A stretch of DNA of 64,000 bases from Serratia liquefaciens ATCC 27592 (GTDB lineage Bacteria > Pseudomonadota > Gammaproteobacteria > Enterobacterales > Enterobacteriaceae), in contig NC_021741.1 in NCBI RefSeq assembly GCF_000422085.1, forward strand, positions 3,348,001 to 3,412,000. Reading direction: 5' to 3'. How positions within the stretch are numbered: position 1 is the stretch's first letter; every line of letters begins with the position of its first letter. Below the pieces are notes generated by a model. The model saw only the letters and a list, made by a program, of their open reading frames with translations, was not told where the DNA came from and did not search any database. The position numbers and the translations under genes were made by a program. Below are positions 52,521 to 61,150 of this stretch, piece by piece.

Positions 52521-53431
52521 ACCTTAGCGACCATTGGCCGTCCGAGCAGGCCCTGAGGGCGGAAAATCAGGATCACCACCAGCAAACCGAAGGAGAACAC
52601 GTCTTTGTAATCCGAGTTCACCATGCCGGCGAACTGCGCCTCCGCCACGCCCAGCAGCAGGCCGCCCAGCATCGCGCCGGGTAACGACCCTATCCCGCCC
52701 AATACCGCGGCGGTAAAGGCTTTGATGCCGATGATAAAGCCGACGTAGAAATCGAAGGTGCCGTAGTTCATGGTGATCAACACCCCCGCCAGGCCGGCCA
52801 TGGCGGCGCCGATCACGAACACCAGGGAAATGACCCTATCGGTGTTGATGCCGAGAATTGACGCCATTTTGCGGTCTTGCTGAGTGGCGCGACAAATGCG
52901 CCCCAGCCGGGTGTGTTGAATGATGTAAGTGAGGATCGCCATGCCCAGCAGCGACGCGAACAGGATAAACACCTTGGTATAGGTGATTTGAATCACCCCG
53001 CCGTCAAAGTTGAGGCGGAACACTCCATCCAGCAGGGTTGGGATCCCCTGCTGGCGTGGTCCCTGGCTGATTTGCGCGTAGTTTTGCAGGATCAGCGACA
53101 TGCCGATTGCGGAGATCAAGGGAGCTAAACGGGTAGAGTTACGCAAGGGTTTGTAGGCGATACGTTCGATCACCCAGCCATACACGCCGGTGATCACGAT
53201 GGTAAACACCAGCGTACCGAGGATCAGCAGCGGGAACGACTGCAGGCCGAAGAACGACAGCAGCGCCAGCCCGATGGCGCACAGGTAGGCGGAGATCATA
53301 TACACCTCGCCGTGGGCGAAGTTGATCATGCCGATAATGCCGTAAACCATGGTGTAGCCGATGGCGATCAGGCCATAAACTGCGCCGAGCGTCAGGCCGT
53401 TGATCAATTGTTGCAGAAAGAAAACGTCCAT
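52517..53431 (-). CDS. Branched-chain amino acid-type ABC permease, LivH-like
   Basis: 304 residues with about eight membrane helices. LivH blocks: QLINGLTLGAVYGLIAIGYTMVYGIIGMINFAHGEVYM and CRATQQDRKMASILGINTDRVI. The ATG at 53431 gives the standard LivH start. It is 230 bp after the binding-protein gene; that gap holds an ERIC element and a GC hairpin. Confidence 0.92.
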   Translation of the reverse strand: MDVFFLQQLINGLTLGAVYGLIAIGYTMVYGIIGMINFAHGEVYMISAYLCAIGLALLSFFGLQSFPLLILGTLVFTIVITGVYGWVIERIAYKPLRNSTRLAPLISAIGMSLILQNYAQISQGPRQQGIPTLLDGVFRLNFDGGVIQITYTKVFILFASLLGMAILTYIIQHTRLGRICRATQQDRKMASILGINTDRVISLVFVIGAAMAGLAGVLITMNYGTFDFYVGFIIGIKAFTAAVLGGIGSLPGAMLGGLLLGVAEAQFAGMVNSDYKDVFSFGLLVVILIFRPQGLLGRPMVAKV

Positions 53432-53495
53432 AATGAGCAGTCTCGCCTGGTGGGACCGCAAGCAACAGCAGGCGCGGCCCAAGGGAAGAATCGGC

Positions 53496-53522
53496 GCGGA
53501 TCCGCAGCACATGCGGATCCGC
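53496..53522. repeat. GC-rich hairpin between ERIC and the LivH-like gene
   Basis: GCGGATCCGC occurs twice (53496-53505 and 53513-53522) seven bases apart. Each copy is its own inverse, so the pair can form a 10-bp stem in the operon mRNA. It may act as a processing or partial termination signal after the binding-protein message. Confidence 0.6.
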
Positions 53523-53531
53523 TTGCTGGTT

Positions 53532-53659
53532 AATCCTCAATGGATTTCAAACTGCAGCCAGGCGGCAAGTACGTGAATCCCCAGGAGCTTAGGTCCACTA
53601 AGTGACTGGGGTGAACGTAGGCAGCCAACAACGCTGCGGCTTGAAAGACGCCGAGGATT
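53532..53659. repeat. ERIC element
   Basis: About 128 bp with matching ends AATCCTC and GAGGATT. It contains GTGAATCCCCAGGAGCTTA and AAGTGACTGGGGTGAACG, i.e. nearly exactly the two conserved blocks from which the ERIC1R and ERIC2 primers were designed. It sits two bases past the stop codon of the binding-protein gene, inside an operon, so it is transcribed. Confidence 0.9.
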
Positions 53660-53661
53660 GT

Positions 53662-54780
53662 TTAGAGTTGGTGATATTTGCCCTTGTCGTCCCACTGATA
53701 GACCACGTAATCCGATACCTTCAGGTCACCTTTCTTATCCCAGGCCTTTTTGCCCATCACGGTATCCACATCATGAGATTTCAGCCATTCGCTGGCCTTG
53801 GCGCTGTCTTTGCCGCCGGTGGCGTTAAAGGCCGCGGCGATCGCCTGAATAGAGGCGTAGGAGTAGAGGGTGTAACCTTCCGGCTCGAAACCGCTGGCGC
53901 GGAATTTGGCGATCACCGCCTTGCCTTCCGGGATTTGACGCGGGTCGTTACCGAAGGTCATCAGCACGCCGTTGGTGTACTGCGGCCCGCCGGCAGCGGT
54001 CACCAGCTCTTCGGTCACGATACAGTCGCCGGAGAAGAACTTGGCGGTGACGCCCTGCTCACGCATCTGGCGCACCAATGGTCCGGCTTCTGGGTGGCAG
54101 CCGCCGAAATAGACCACGTCGGGTTTGACCGAGGCAATTTTGGTCACCAGCGCGTTAAAGTCTTTTTCACCGCGCGACAGCCCTTCATACAGCACCTCTT
54201 TCACGCCGCGCTTGTTCATTTCCGCCCTGGCGGCATCCGCCAGCCCCTGGCCGTAGGTATCCTTGTCGTGGATCACCGCGATACGCTTGGCCTTCAGGGT
54301 ATTCAGCATGTAATTGGTGGCGATCACCCCTTGCTGATCGTCACGGCCGCACATGCGGAACATGTTGGTCATGCCGCGCTCGGTGATTTGCGGGTTGGTA
54401 GAGCCAGGGGTGATGGCGATAATACCGGCTTCGTCATACACCTCGGAGGCCGGCATGGTGGAGGATGAGCAGAAGTGTCCCACCACCGCTGCGACCTTGT
54501 CCTGATCGACCAGGCGGTTGGCGACCGAAACCGCCTGTTTGGGTTCACAGGCGTCATCCCCCTGCACCAGCTTAATTTTTTCCCCTTTAATCCCGCCGGC
54601 GGCGTTGATATCCGCTGCCGCCTGCGAGGCACCACGCCAGTACTGATCGCCATAGGTCGCATTCGGCCCGGAGAACGGCCCGGCGACGCCGATAACGATA
54701 TCGGCCTGAGCATAAAAAGCAGAACCTAAACAACCGATAAGCAGAGCAGCGAGCGGACTTTTAATCAATTTCGATGACAT
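53662..54780 (-). CDS. Branched-chain amino acid-type binding protein, LivJ/LivK-like
   Basis: 372 residues with a signal peptide (about 1-26, ending YAQA). Close to E. coli LivK in plan: VAGPFSGPNATYGDQYWRGA, DDACEPKQAVSVANRLV, GHFCSSSTMPASEVYDEAGI, and IAVIHDKDTYGQGLA. Periplasmic receptor for the importer encoded downstream. The ligand-site Ser/Thr cluster SSST is kept, so an aliphatic or related amino acid is likely. First gene of the operon. Confidence 0.92.
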   Translation of the reverse strand: MSSKLIKSPLAALLIGCLGSAFYAQADIVIGVAGPFSGPNATYGDQYWRGASQAAADINAAGGIKGEKIKLVQGDDACEPKQAVSVANRLVDQDKVAAVVGHFCSSSTMPASEVYDEAGIIAITPGSTNPQITERGMTNMFRMCGRDDQQGVIATNYMLNTLKAKRIAVIHDKDTYGQGLADAARAEMNKRGVKEVLYEGLSRGEKDFNALVTKIASVKPDVVYFGGCHPEAGPLVRQMREQGVTAKFFSGDCIVTEELVTAAGGPQYTNGVLMTFGNDPRQIPEGKAVIAKFRASGFEPEGYTLYSYASIQAIAAAFNATGGKDSAKASEWLKSHDVDTVMGKKAWDKKGDLKVSDYVVYQWDDKGKYHQL

Positions 54781-55223
54781 TGTTGTATTCCTCAGCACTG
54801 TTTTAGCGAAACGCCCAGAGGCGTGGAGCAGTCACTTTATGTGTAGACGGGGAAAATAATTTGCGCGAGAGCGCAGTCGCATTACCCGAATTTAAGCAAG
54901 CAAAAATCCAGCCATTGTGACGGCCAATACATATTTTCTGTTTATTCATCCTACATATCAGAGGGAAAACACGGGGCAATCACTGCCGTCAGGTGGCTCT
55001 GTGGGGGGCTCTGGCGGCAATTGTGCGAAAAAACTTCTCGGCGATGTTGGCCACATGCAAATCAACCGCGAGATCCTTCGCACCGTAAATGTGCAAAGGC
55101 CGGTGCAACATCACGCCAGGGGTTTTACAGTGATAATCAGTGCTGACAGGGGGGATAAATGCCGAAAAACAACGCAACATGTTCATTCCGACAGCAAACG
55201 CACTTTTTTCGCAGTTTAGTGCT
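54781..55223. other. Intergenic region between the Liv-type operon and tRNA-Asn
   Basis: About 440 bp without a supported gene. The 100-codon plus-strand frame at 54917-55219 has no ribosome binding site and no recognisable pattern. The left end must contain the operon promoter, which I cannot place with confidence. Confidence 0.5.
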
Positions 55224-55252
55224 TTGACAAAGCCGCACCACCCCGCTATTAT
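55224..55252 (+). promoter_or_regulatory. Sigma-70 promoter of the second tRNA-Asn gene
   Basis: TTGACA (55224-55229) and TATTAT (55247-55252) are separated by 17 bp, with a C-rich discriminator. Both tRNA-Asn leaders then share CCGTTCACACGA or its tail before the tRNA. Confidence 0.8.
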
Positions 55253-55270
55253 TCGCCCCGTTCACACGAT

Positions 55271-55346
55271 TCCTCTGTAGTTCAGTCGGTAGAACGGCGG
55301 ACTGTTAATCCGTATGTCACTGGTTCGAGTCCAGTCAGAGGAGCCA
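55271..55346 (+). tRNA. tRNA-Asn (anticodon GTT), second copy
   Basis: Identical over all 76 bases to the gene at 38939-39014, in the same direction 16.3 kb away. Downstream lies the duplicated phzF region, consistent with tRNA-Asn as a hotspot for acquired DNA. Confidence 0.97.
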
Positions 55347-55354
55347 TATTAAAG

Positions 55355-55388
55355 ACGCCCGCTTAAGGAAACTTAAGCGGGCGTTTTG
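55355..55388 (+). terminator. Terminator of the second tRNA-Asn gene
   Basis: Perfect 13-bp stem ACGCCCGCTTAAG (55355-55367) with CTTAAGCGGGCGT (55372-55384), GAAA tetraloop, then TTT. Confidence 0.9.
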
Positions 55389-55423
55389 CTTTTGGAGATT
55401 GGGTGAACGGCGGCTAAGGGTGG

Positions 55424-56037
55424 CAGCAGACCTTATATTTTGAGCAGCATTCAATAGGTCTAGCGCAACAGCACTTTGCCTATCAGATAGGTTGTTGCCT
55501 GTCCGCCGATGTAAACGCGATCGCCCACTAGCTGGCAGCGTAAATCCCCGCCACGCTCTGATCCCTGGTGCGCCAACATCTGCGTTTTATTCAGTTTTTC
55601 AGCCCAGTAAGGAATGAGCATGCTATGCGCCGAACCTGTAACAGGGTCTTCCGCTACGGCTTCGCCTGGGCAGAAGAATCGGCTAACAAAATCGTATTCA
55701 CCGTCACCTGGAGCCGTTATGCACACCATTTTTCCCAGGGGAAGCATGCCATTGATATTCGGGCGTACAGTTTCGACCTGCTGCCGATTCTCCATTACTA
55801 CCAGGTAATCACGCGCCACGCGCACTTCTTTGCATTCTGTGATGCCCAACGTGTCCAGCAATAATGCCGGTGGCATGACAAGCTTGGTTTCCCATGCAGG
55901 AAAATCGAGCGTCAGCCATTTATCGTTGCGCACCACCGTCAGCGGGCCAACAAATCGGGTAGCAAAATGAATAGTCGAACCTGGGTAATCAAGATGTTCA
56001 AAGATAACGTGCGCAGCTGCCAGTGTGGCATGCCCAC
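55424..56037. repeat. Direct repeat copy 1 (614 bp, phzF 3' part and downstream DNA)
   Basis: From CAGCAGACC at 55424 to GGCATGCCCAC ending at 56037, this segment repeats 57809-58423 in the same orientation with roughly a dozen base changes and one length difference. It brackets the AT-rich cassette at 56038-57808. Confidence 0.92.
55460..56037 (-). pseudogene. Truncated phzF-like gene, 3' fragment
   Basis: Encodes the last 190 or so residues of the PhzF-family protein found intact at 57846-58637, from GHATLAAAHV onwards, with only three amino acid changes noticed (L/P, P/A, S/L). It lacks residues 1-72, including the catalytic Glu of SETAF. The frame happens to stay open to 56083, but the first 15 residues there are unrelated and come from the opposite side of the junction. 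Not expected to be active. Confidence 0.88.
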
Positions 56038-56040
56038 CAA

Positions 56041-56583
56041 TCACTGTAGCTGCCCATAATACCAACGCTCTCCTGAAAACCACTCATCTGGGTCATCGGC
56101 TCCATAGTAATCAAGTGTAATACCTAACTCCTGCACGCCATCAGGAAGGATCAGTCCCCATTCCTTAGCAAGACTTCGTTCTCGGAGGAGTACCGATGAA
56201 CTATTTTCAGAACATCCCTCTGCTATAAAACTTTGGAAATATTCCTCAGAGCGAAATAGACAGACTTCACTTGTAAACATATCCGGGAGGCAAATTACGG
56301 CAGTAATTCGAGGAGTGCCATCGCAATCTGCGGTGGAAAGCATCAAGTTGGAACAGGCATTGATCATGGCCTGCGCGCATTCTGCCTTGGTATTCTGTTT
56401 ACTGTATTTACCCTGAACAAGATTAATTTCTACGGGTATCTTGTAATTCCAGTAATACTGTTCTTCAGAGAAAACAGCACGCTCTGGGTTATGAAAAAAT
56501 TCGGCCCAGCGATTAAGCGATTTTATACGGCGCGGAATATTTCTGATTTTTGAACGATAATCTCTATTCAAGCGCCTGCTCAT
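56041..56583 (-). CDS. DUF3916-like protein, candidate immunity protein
   Basis: 180 residues, soluble, no signal peptide. The N-terminus is basic (RRLNRDYRSKIRNIPRRIKSLNRWAEFF), followed by YWNYKIPVEINLVQG and LPDMFTSEVCLFRSEEYF, a pattern I associate with DUF3916; the match is from memory and moderate. It begins 29 bp after the YD-repeat gene, on the same strand, the order usual for a secreted toxin followed by its immunity gene (inference). AT-rich against the backbone. Its stop codon lies only four bases from the end of direct repeat copy 1. Confidence 0.6.
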   Translation of the reverse strand: MSRRLNRDYRSKIRNIPRRIKSLNRWAEFFHNPERAVFSEEQYYWNYKIPVEINLVQGKYSKQNTKAECAQAMINACSNLMLSTADCDGTPRITAVICLPDMFTSEVCLFRSEEYFQSFIAEGCSENSSSVLLRERSLAKEWGLILPDGVQELGITLDYYGADDPDEWFSGERWYYGQLQ

Positions 56584-56612
56584 TTTAAACTCCTTTTTAG
56601 ATTTATTTCAAA

Positions 56613-57476
56613 TCAGTAAACATAATTATATTTCACATCAGCATTATGATTGTAAACATGCTCTTTTCCATCTTTATTATTTGCTATTGACGTAGAAATA
56701 TTCTGTTTGGCATTAGTGCACCTTCCAAATTCATTCCATTTATCACAAATTGTTGTCGTTGTTTCTGTAGTAAAGAATTTTTGAACTTTTTTACTACCTA
56801 ACTCTCTGTTATCATTTCCATAATTCAAATCCACTGTCGTAGCGTCTGATTTCGTTTGTATTAGACGATTAAGAGCATCATAATGATAAACTGTATTTCC
56901 ACTATCATTTTTCAATGTGCTAACTCGATTTGATTCAGACACTCTATCTTTATCATCAATTAAAAATACTGTTTCCGCTCGACCTGTTTCCTTTGCTTTT
57001 CCAACAAGAATATTAGAGGTATCTTCAGATTTATTTATCTTCCCATTAACATCAGTTAAGAATACCCCCGCCATTTCCTGTTTCATAATATCTTTTTTAG
57101 AACCACCCTGTTCAAGATAATACATTTCAAACGTCATGTTATACCTCCATGTTTTATCCTTTTTATCCATTGAGGTGTTGGTTTTGGTTACTAAAAAACC
57201 ATCTTTATTTCTGCTTTTAATTATTCTATCACCTCGAAGATTCAATAGTGCACCACAGTCATCAAATTCCACATGCGAGTTGTCATTTATATAGTCATCT
57301 TCACTATTTATATGCATACTACTTTTTTTCAAAGAGTCACCAAATGATTGTTCTTGAACTAATATGAAATTATTAAAAGCATTAATTGAAATCACATCCT
57401 TTGTGCAGATATTTTCGTTTGGATATGCACTATATGGAAAAACAAACACCAGCCATAGCATCAATCTTTTTCTCAA
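56613..57476 (-). CDS. Secreted protein with a YD (RHS-like) repeat, candidate effector
   Basis: 287 residues. Signal peptide about 1-19 (LMLWLVFVFPYSAYP). The middle is polar and Asn/Lys-rich. VYHYDALNRLIQTKSD at 197-212 is a typical YD-repeat unit of RHS proteins, preceded by DKDRVSESNRVSTL, which resembles a weaker unit. The C-terminal 60 residues (with C244 and C253) are of unknown type. It is far shorter than a true RHS shell, so it is either an orphan RHS tip or a small secreted YD protein. Strong AT bias and the flanking repeats point to horizontal transfer. No known toxin motif was recognised. Confidence 0.6.
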   Translation of the reverse strand: MRKRLMLWLVFVFPYSAYPNENICTKDVISINAFNNFILVQEQSFGDSLKKSSMHINSEDDYINDNSHVEFDDCGALLNLRGDRIIKSRNKDGFLVTKTNTSMDKKDKTWRYNMTFEMYYLEQGGSKKDIMKQEMAGVFLTDVNGKINKSEDTSNILVGKAKETGRAETVFLIDDKDRVSESNRVSTLKNDSGNTVYHYDALNRLIQTKSDATTVDLNYGNDNRELGSKKVQKFFTTETTTTICDKWNEFGRCTNAKQNISTSIANNKDGKEHVYNHNADVKYNYVY

Positions 57477-57845
57477 AATAAACCTTCCTTATAATATAAA
57501 AACATCACTGTTTAACGATTATACACAGACATAGTTCCTTACTGTAAGGCATAGGGATGTGGCATGCAAATCTGGAGGCTGTAACGTTTAAAGCCTATCT
57601 TTATGGTGATAGGCTTTAACTATATAAAATATCTACATCTTGTCGCCTGAACACAACGTTATCAGAGTAAATAGCCTTACCTGCGACAAAACCCACAATA
57701 GCGATTATAGGTAAGCTGATAGTAGTGACCCGCTTCCCGTATGTGATCCATACATAATCAGAAATAACCGGTTTTTGGGACTGAGCTACCTGAAGCAGTT
57801 ATAGCGAACAGCAGACCTTATATTTTGAGCAGCATTCCAGCCGGT
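57477..57845. other. 369-bp intergenic region right of the YD-repeat gene
   Basis: AT-rich at the left end, where the promoter of the YD-repeat gene should be. It contains the hairpin at 57590-57617. The right part (from 57809) already belongs to direct repeat copy 2. No gene seen. Confidence 0.5.
57590..57617. terminator. Terminator-like hairpin
   Basis: Perfect 10-bp stem AAAGCCTATC (57590-57599) with GATAGGCTTT (57608-57617), loop TTTATGGT. It lies between the intact phzF gene and the YD-repeat gene and may end the phzF transcript. Confidence 0.6.
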
Positions 57846-58423
57846 TTAGCGCAACAGCACTTTGCCTATCAGATAGGTTGTTGCCTGTCCGCCGATGTAA
57901 ACGCGATCGCCCACTAGCTGGCAACGTAAATCCCCGCCACGCTCTAATCCCTGGTGCGCCAACATCTGCGTTTTATTCAGTTTTTCAGCCCAGTAAGGAA
58001 TGAGCATGCTATGCGCCGAACCTGTAACAGGGTCTTCCGCTACGGCTTCGCCTGGGCAGAAGAAACGGCTAACAAAATCGTATTCACCGTCACCTGCAGC
58101 CGTTATACACACCATTTTCCCCAGGGGAAGCATGCCATTGATATTCGGGCGTACAGTTTCGACCTGCTGCCGATTCTCCATTACTACCAGGTAATCACGC
58201 GCCACGCGCACTTCTTTGCATTCTGTGATGCCCAACGTGTCCAGCAATAATGCCGGTGGCATGACAGGCTTGGTTTCCCATGCAGGAAAATCGAGCGTCA
58301 GCCATTTATCGTTGCGCACCACCGTCAGCGGGCCAACAAATCGGGTAGCAAAATGAATAGTCGAACCTGGGTAATCCAGATGTTCAAAGATAACGTGCGC
58401 AGCTGCCAGTGTGGCATGCCCAC
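57809..58423. repeat. Direct repeat copy 2 (within the intact phzF gene)
   Basis: The partner of 55424-56037. It covers codons 73 to the end of the intact phzF-like gene plus 37 bp downstream. Confidence 0.92.
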
Positions 58424-58637
58424 ACAGATTTATTTCAGCCAGGGAGGTAAACCATCGCAATTCAAAGCCAGTATCATTTGCGACAAAGAATGCTGTTTCT
58501 GACTGGTTATGCTGCTGGGCCATTTTCAATAATGTCTCATCAGGCAACCATTCTGTTAACGGGCATACCGCTGCGGCATTACCGCCAAAAGTCGTGTTGC
58601 TAAAGGCATCTATCATGTAAAAATCAATTTGTTGCAT
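57846..58637 (-). CDS. PhzF-family isomerase/epimerase, intact copy
   Basis: 263 residues of the PhzF/YddE fold (two diaminopimelate epimerase-like halves). The conserved start DAFSNTTFGGNAAAV, catalytic E47 in QSETAF, CGHATLAAA at 72-80, and the second-half loop EDPVTGSAHSML are all present. These cytoplasmic enzymes isomerise small acids; the substrate here is unknown and there is no phenazine cluster. The ATG at 58637 begins the family start; the ribosome binding site is weak, and a longer frame upstream is unrelated. Confidence 0.88.
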   Translation of the reverse strand: MQQIDFYMIDAFSNTTFGGNAAAVCPLTEWLPDETLLKMAQQHNQSETAFFVANDTGFELRWFTSLAEINLCGHATLAAAHVIFEHLDYPGSTIHFATRFVGPLTVVRNDKWLTLDFPAWETKPVMPPALLLDTLGITECKEVRVARDYLVVMENRQQVETVRPNINGMLPLGKMVCITAAGDGEYDFVSRFFCPGEAVAEDPVTGSAHSMLIPYWAEKLNKTQMLAHQGLERGGDLRCQLVGDRVYIGGQATTYLIGKVLLR

Positions 58638-58852
58638 GGCGTAAATCTCTAATCGATCTTCGGGCAGCCCACACTCTACCACGCCACGACAACATGCAAT
58701 TTCGTATTTTTCATGTATCCACATCCCCCCGAAAAATGAAGATAGCGTCTAACTAACACGGAATACGGTATAGCGTTTTCTTGCGATATGAAGACGTCTG
58801 CTTCACGCCCTGAATAGCCAGCCCTCCAACCCGCTCGTACCACTCCCTATTC

Positions 58853-59806
58853 CTAAATCAACAGCCGCACCCGATCATAAATCAGTCGGTCCTCCTGTCG
58901 TGCGGAGCGGGCGTGCTGGCGCAGAGTGCGAATCAGGTTATCAATCAGCGCATGGGCGGCGGTGCTGAGAATGCTGTTGCGCCGAGTCACGATATTCAGC
59001 CGTGCCGGATCGCAACTTTCCCGCAGCACCAACGGCTGCAAGCGCCCGGCAAACTGCGGCAGGCCGACCAACGGCGCCGGACACCAGGTACACATGTCCG
59101 CCGATTCCACCATCGCCTGCAGCATGCCCAGGGAATGCGCATGAATAATACGATTCGGATCGAGGTGAGCGCCGTGTTGGCTGAACAGTTGATGAATTAA
59201 ATCGTCATGATTTTCCGGTGTGTAGTTCAGCACCCAATCCTGCTCCAGCAACTGGTGAATCGAGGTGCTTTGGCTCAACGAATGCCCCTGCCGCACCATC
59301 ACCGCCGTTTCATAATCGAGCAAGGGTTCGCAATGAAACTCCTGCGGTGCCATCGAAACCGGAAGCGGCGTGATGGCAAAATCCATCGTGCCCTCACGCA
59401 GTTGTGATTGCGCGTTGGCCATCAGGCTTTCAAACAGTTCCAGTTTCACCTTGGGCATCTTTTTGCGAAAGGCCAACACCGCCGTCGGTAACACCGTCAA
59501 CATCAACCACGGCGTAATGGCCGCTTTCACCTGCTCTTGCGCTAACCCGCGTAACCCCGCCATTTCATTATTAGCCTGTTCCAGCTGATTCAGCACCAAC
59601 CGGGCATGTGCCAACAGCGTTTTCCCGTACGGCGTAAACCCCAGCCCGCTCGGAGAGCGAAGCAGCAACGGCAGTTCCTGTTGTTGCTCCAGTTCACGCA
59701 AAGCGCGCGTAACCGCTGCCTGTGAAAGCCCCAATTGCCTCGCGGCGGCGCGGATACTGCCGCCGTCAGCGCTGGCCACCAATGCCTGTAACTGATGCAG
59801 TTTCAT
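58853..59806 (-). CDS. LysR-family transcriptional regulator
   Basis: 317 residues from the ATG at 59806, preceded by GGGGG. HTH at about 5-60 (GSIRAAARQLGLSQAAVTRALRELEQQ), then LLRSPSGLGFTPYGKTLL and an effector domain resembling the AbgR/TdcA-type group. Divergent from the M20 amidohydrolase gene with a 139-bp gap, its probable target; E. coli AbgR is likewise divergent from amidohydrolase genes (analogy). Confidence 0.86.
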   Translation of the reverse strand: MKLHQLQALVASADGGSIRAAARQLGLSQAAVTRALRELEQQQELPLLLRSPSGLGFTPYGKTLLAHARLVLNQLEQANNEMAGLRGLAQEQVKAAITPWLMLTVLPTAVLAFRKKMPKVKLELFESLMANAQSQLREGTMDFAITPLPVSMAPQEFHCEPLLDYETAVMVRQGHSLSQSTSIHQLLEQDWVLNYTPENHDDLIHQLFSQHGAHLDPNRIIHAHSLGMLQAMVESADMCTWCPAPLVGLPQFAGRLQPLVLRESCDPARLNIVTRRNSILSTAAHALIDNLIRTLRQHARSARQEDRLIYDRVRLLI

Positions 59807-59945
59807 GATGCCCCCATGACAACCTATTATTGTCAGCATAACCGAACGGCGGCTCCCCGACCAACGGGTTGTTTGCTAGTGTCGGGAGTATCTTGTTTTC
59901 CGCTTATCGAACGTCGGAAATCGAATATTCAATCAGGATACCGCG

Positions 59946-61115
59946 ATGAATAATCCGCTTGTCTTACCTGAAATAGCGGCAGTTAAGCATGAAATGGTCG
60001 CTATCCGCCGCCATATTCATGCTCACCCCGAATTGGGGTTCAACGAGTTTGCCACCGGCGAGTTGGTCGCAAAACTGCTGTCCAACTGGGGCTATCAGGT
60101 TACTCGGGAATTGGGGCAAACAGGCGTTGTCGCCACCTTGCGGCGAGGCTCGGGAAGATCACTGGGTTTGCGTGCCGATATGGATGCATTGCCGATTGAA
60201 GAAACCAGCGGATTAAGCTACACCAGCACCCACCGCGGCGTGATGCATGCCTGCGGTCATGATGGCCACACCACTATGCTGCTGGCAGCGGCGCGTTATC
60301 TGGCGCAACACTCTGATTTTACCGGGACTCTGCATCTGATTTTTCAGCCGGCGGAAGAAGGCGGCGGCGGCGCCAGAGTGATGATTGAAGACGGCTTGTT
60401 CGACCGGTTTCCCTGTGATGCGGTGTTCGCCATGCACAACGTACCCGGCTTTCCGGTCGGCCAGTTGGGCTTTGCCAGCGGCGCTTTCATGTGTTCGGCC
60501 GATACGGTCAATATTACCCTGCACGGTCATGGCGGCCACGGCGCGGTGCCGCAGCACACGGTCGATCCGGTGGTGGTTTGCGCCGCTATTGTGATGAGTC
60601 TGCAAACCATCGTCTCGAGAAATATCGATCCGCAGGAAACGGCAATCGTGACGGTTGGCGCGATCCAGGCAGGCCGTGCCGCCAACGTGATCCCTGCCAC
60701 CGCAACCATGACGCTAAGCGTACGCGCACTGGATGAAGGAGTTCGCCAACGGCTGGAAAACCGCATTACGGCGCTGGTAGAAGCGCAAGCCGCCAGTTTT
60801 GGTGCTCGGGCGGACATTGATTACCAACAGGGTTATCCGGTTTTGGTAAATCACGTGGCGGAAACTGAGCTGGCACGCACGGTGGCATTAGACTGGGCGG
60901 GTGAACAGCAGTTGATCCCGTCTCTGCGCCCCTTTACCGCCAGCGAAGACTTCGCATTTATGTTGGAAAAATGCCCCGGCAGCTATATCTCGATCGGCAA
61001 TGGGGAAAGTACGCCCGGCAATTCGCTACATAACGCCGGTTACGATTTTAACGACGAGTGCCTGCCGATTGGCGCCACTTACTGGGTCAAGCTGGTCGAG
61101 CGCTTTTTGGCTTGA
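59946..61115 (+). CDS. M20-family amidohydrolase (HipO/IAA-amino acid hydrolase type)
   Basis: 389 residues. Two-metal peptidase fold: RADMDALPI, MHACGHDGHT (Asp/His ligands), QPAEEGGGGA (Glu), AMHNVPGFP, the dimerisation domain with GHGGHGAVPQHTVDPV, and SLHNAGYDFND at the end. Cleaves N-acyl amino acids. ATG at 59946 follows AGGAT. The next gene, an amino acid-binding protein, starts 35 bp later, suggesting release of an amino acid taken up as a conjugate. Confidence 0.9.
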   Translation: MNNPLVLPEIAAVKHEMVAIRRHIHAHPELGFNEFATGELVAKLLSNWGYQVTRELGQTGVVATLRRGSGRSLGLRADMDALPIEETSGLSYTSTHRGVMHACGHDGHTTMLLAAARYLAQHSDFTGTLHLIFQPAEEGGGGARVMIEDGLFDRFPCDAVFAMHNVPGFPVGQLGFASGAFMCSADTVNITLHGHGGHGAVPQHTVDPVVVCAAIVMSLQTIVSRNIDPQETAIVTVGAIQAGRAANVIPATATMTLSVRALDEGVRQRLENRITALVEAQAASFGARADIDYQQGYPVLVNHVAETELARTVALDWAGEQQLIPSLRPFTASEDFAFMLEKCPGSYISIGNGESTPGNSLHNAGYDFNDECLPIGATYWVKLVERFLA

Positions 61116-61150
61116 TCCCTTTTGCACACCATTACGCCGAGGAACATAAA

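Noticed and set aside
54917..55219. 100-codon plus-strand frame before the second tRNA-Asn
   Set aside because: No start signal or domain, and it runs into the tRNA promoter.
55460..56083. Functional second PhzF protein
   Set aside because: The frame starts with 15 unrelated residues and lacks the first 72 family residues with the catalytic Glu, so it is a 3' fragment.
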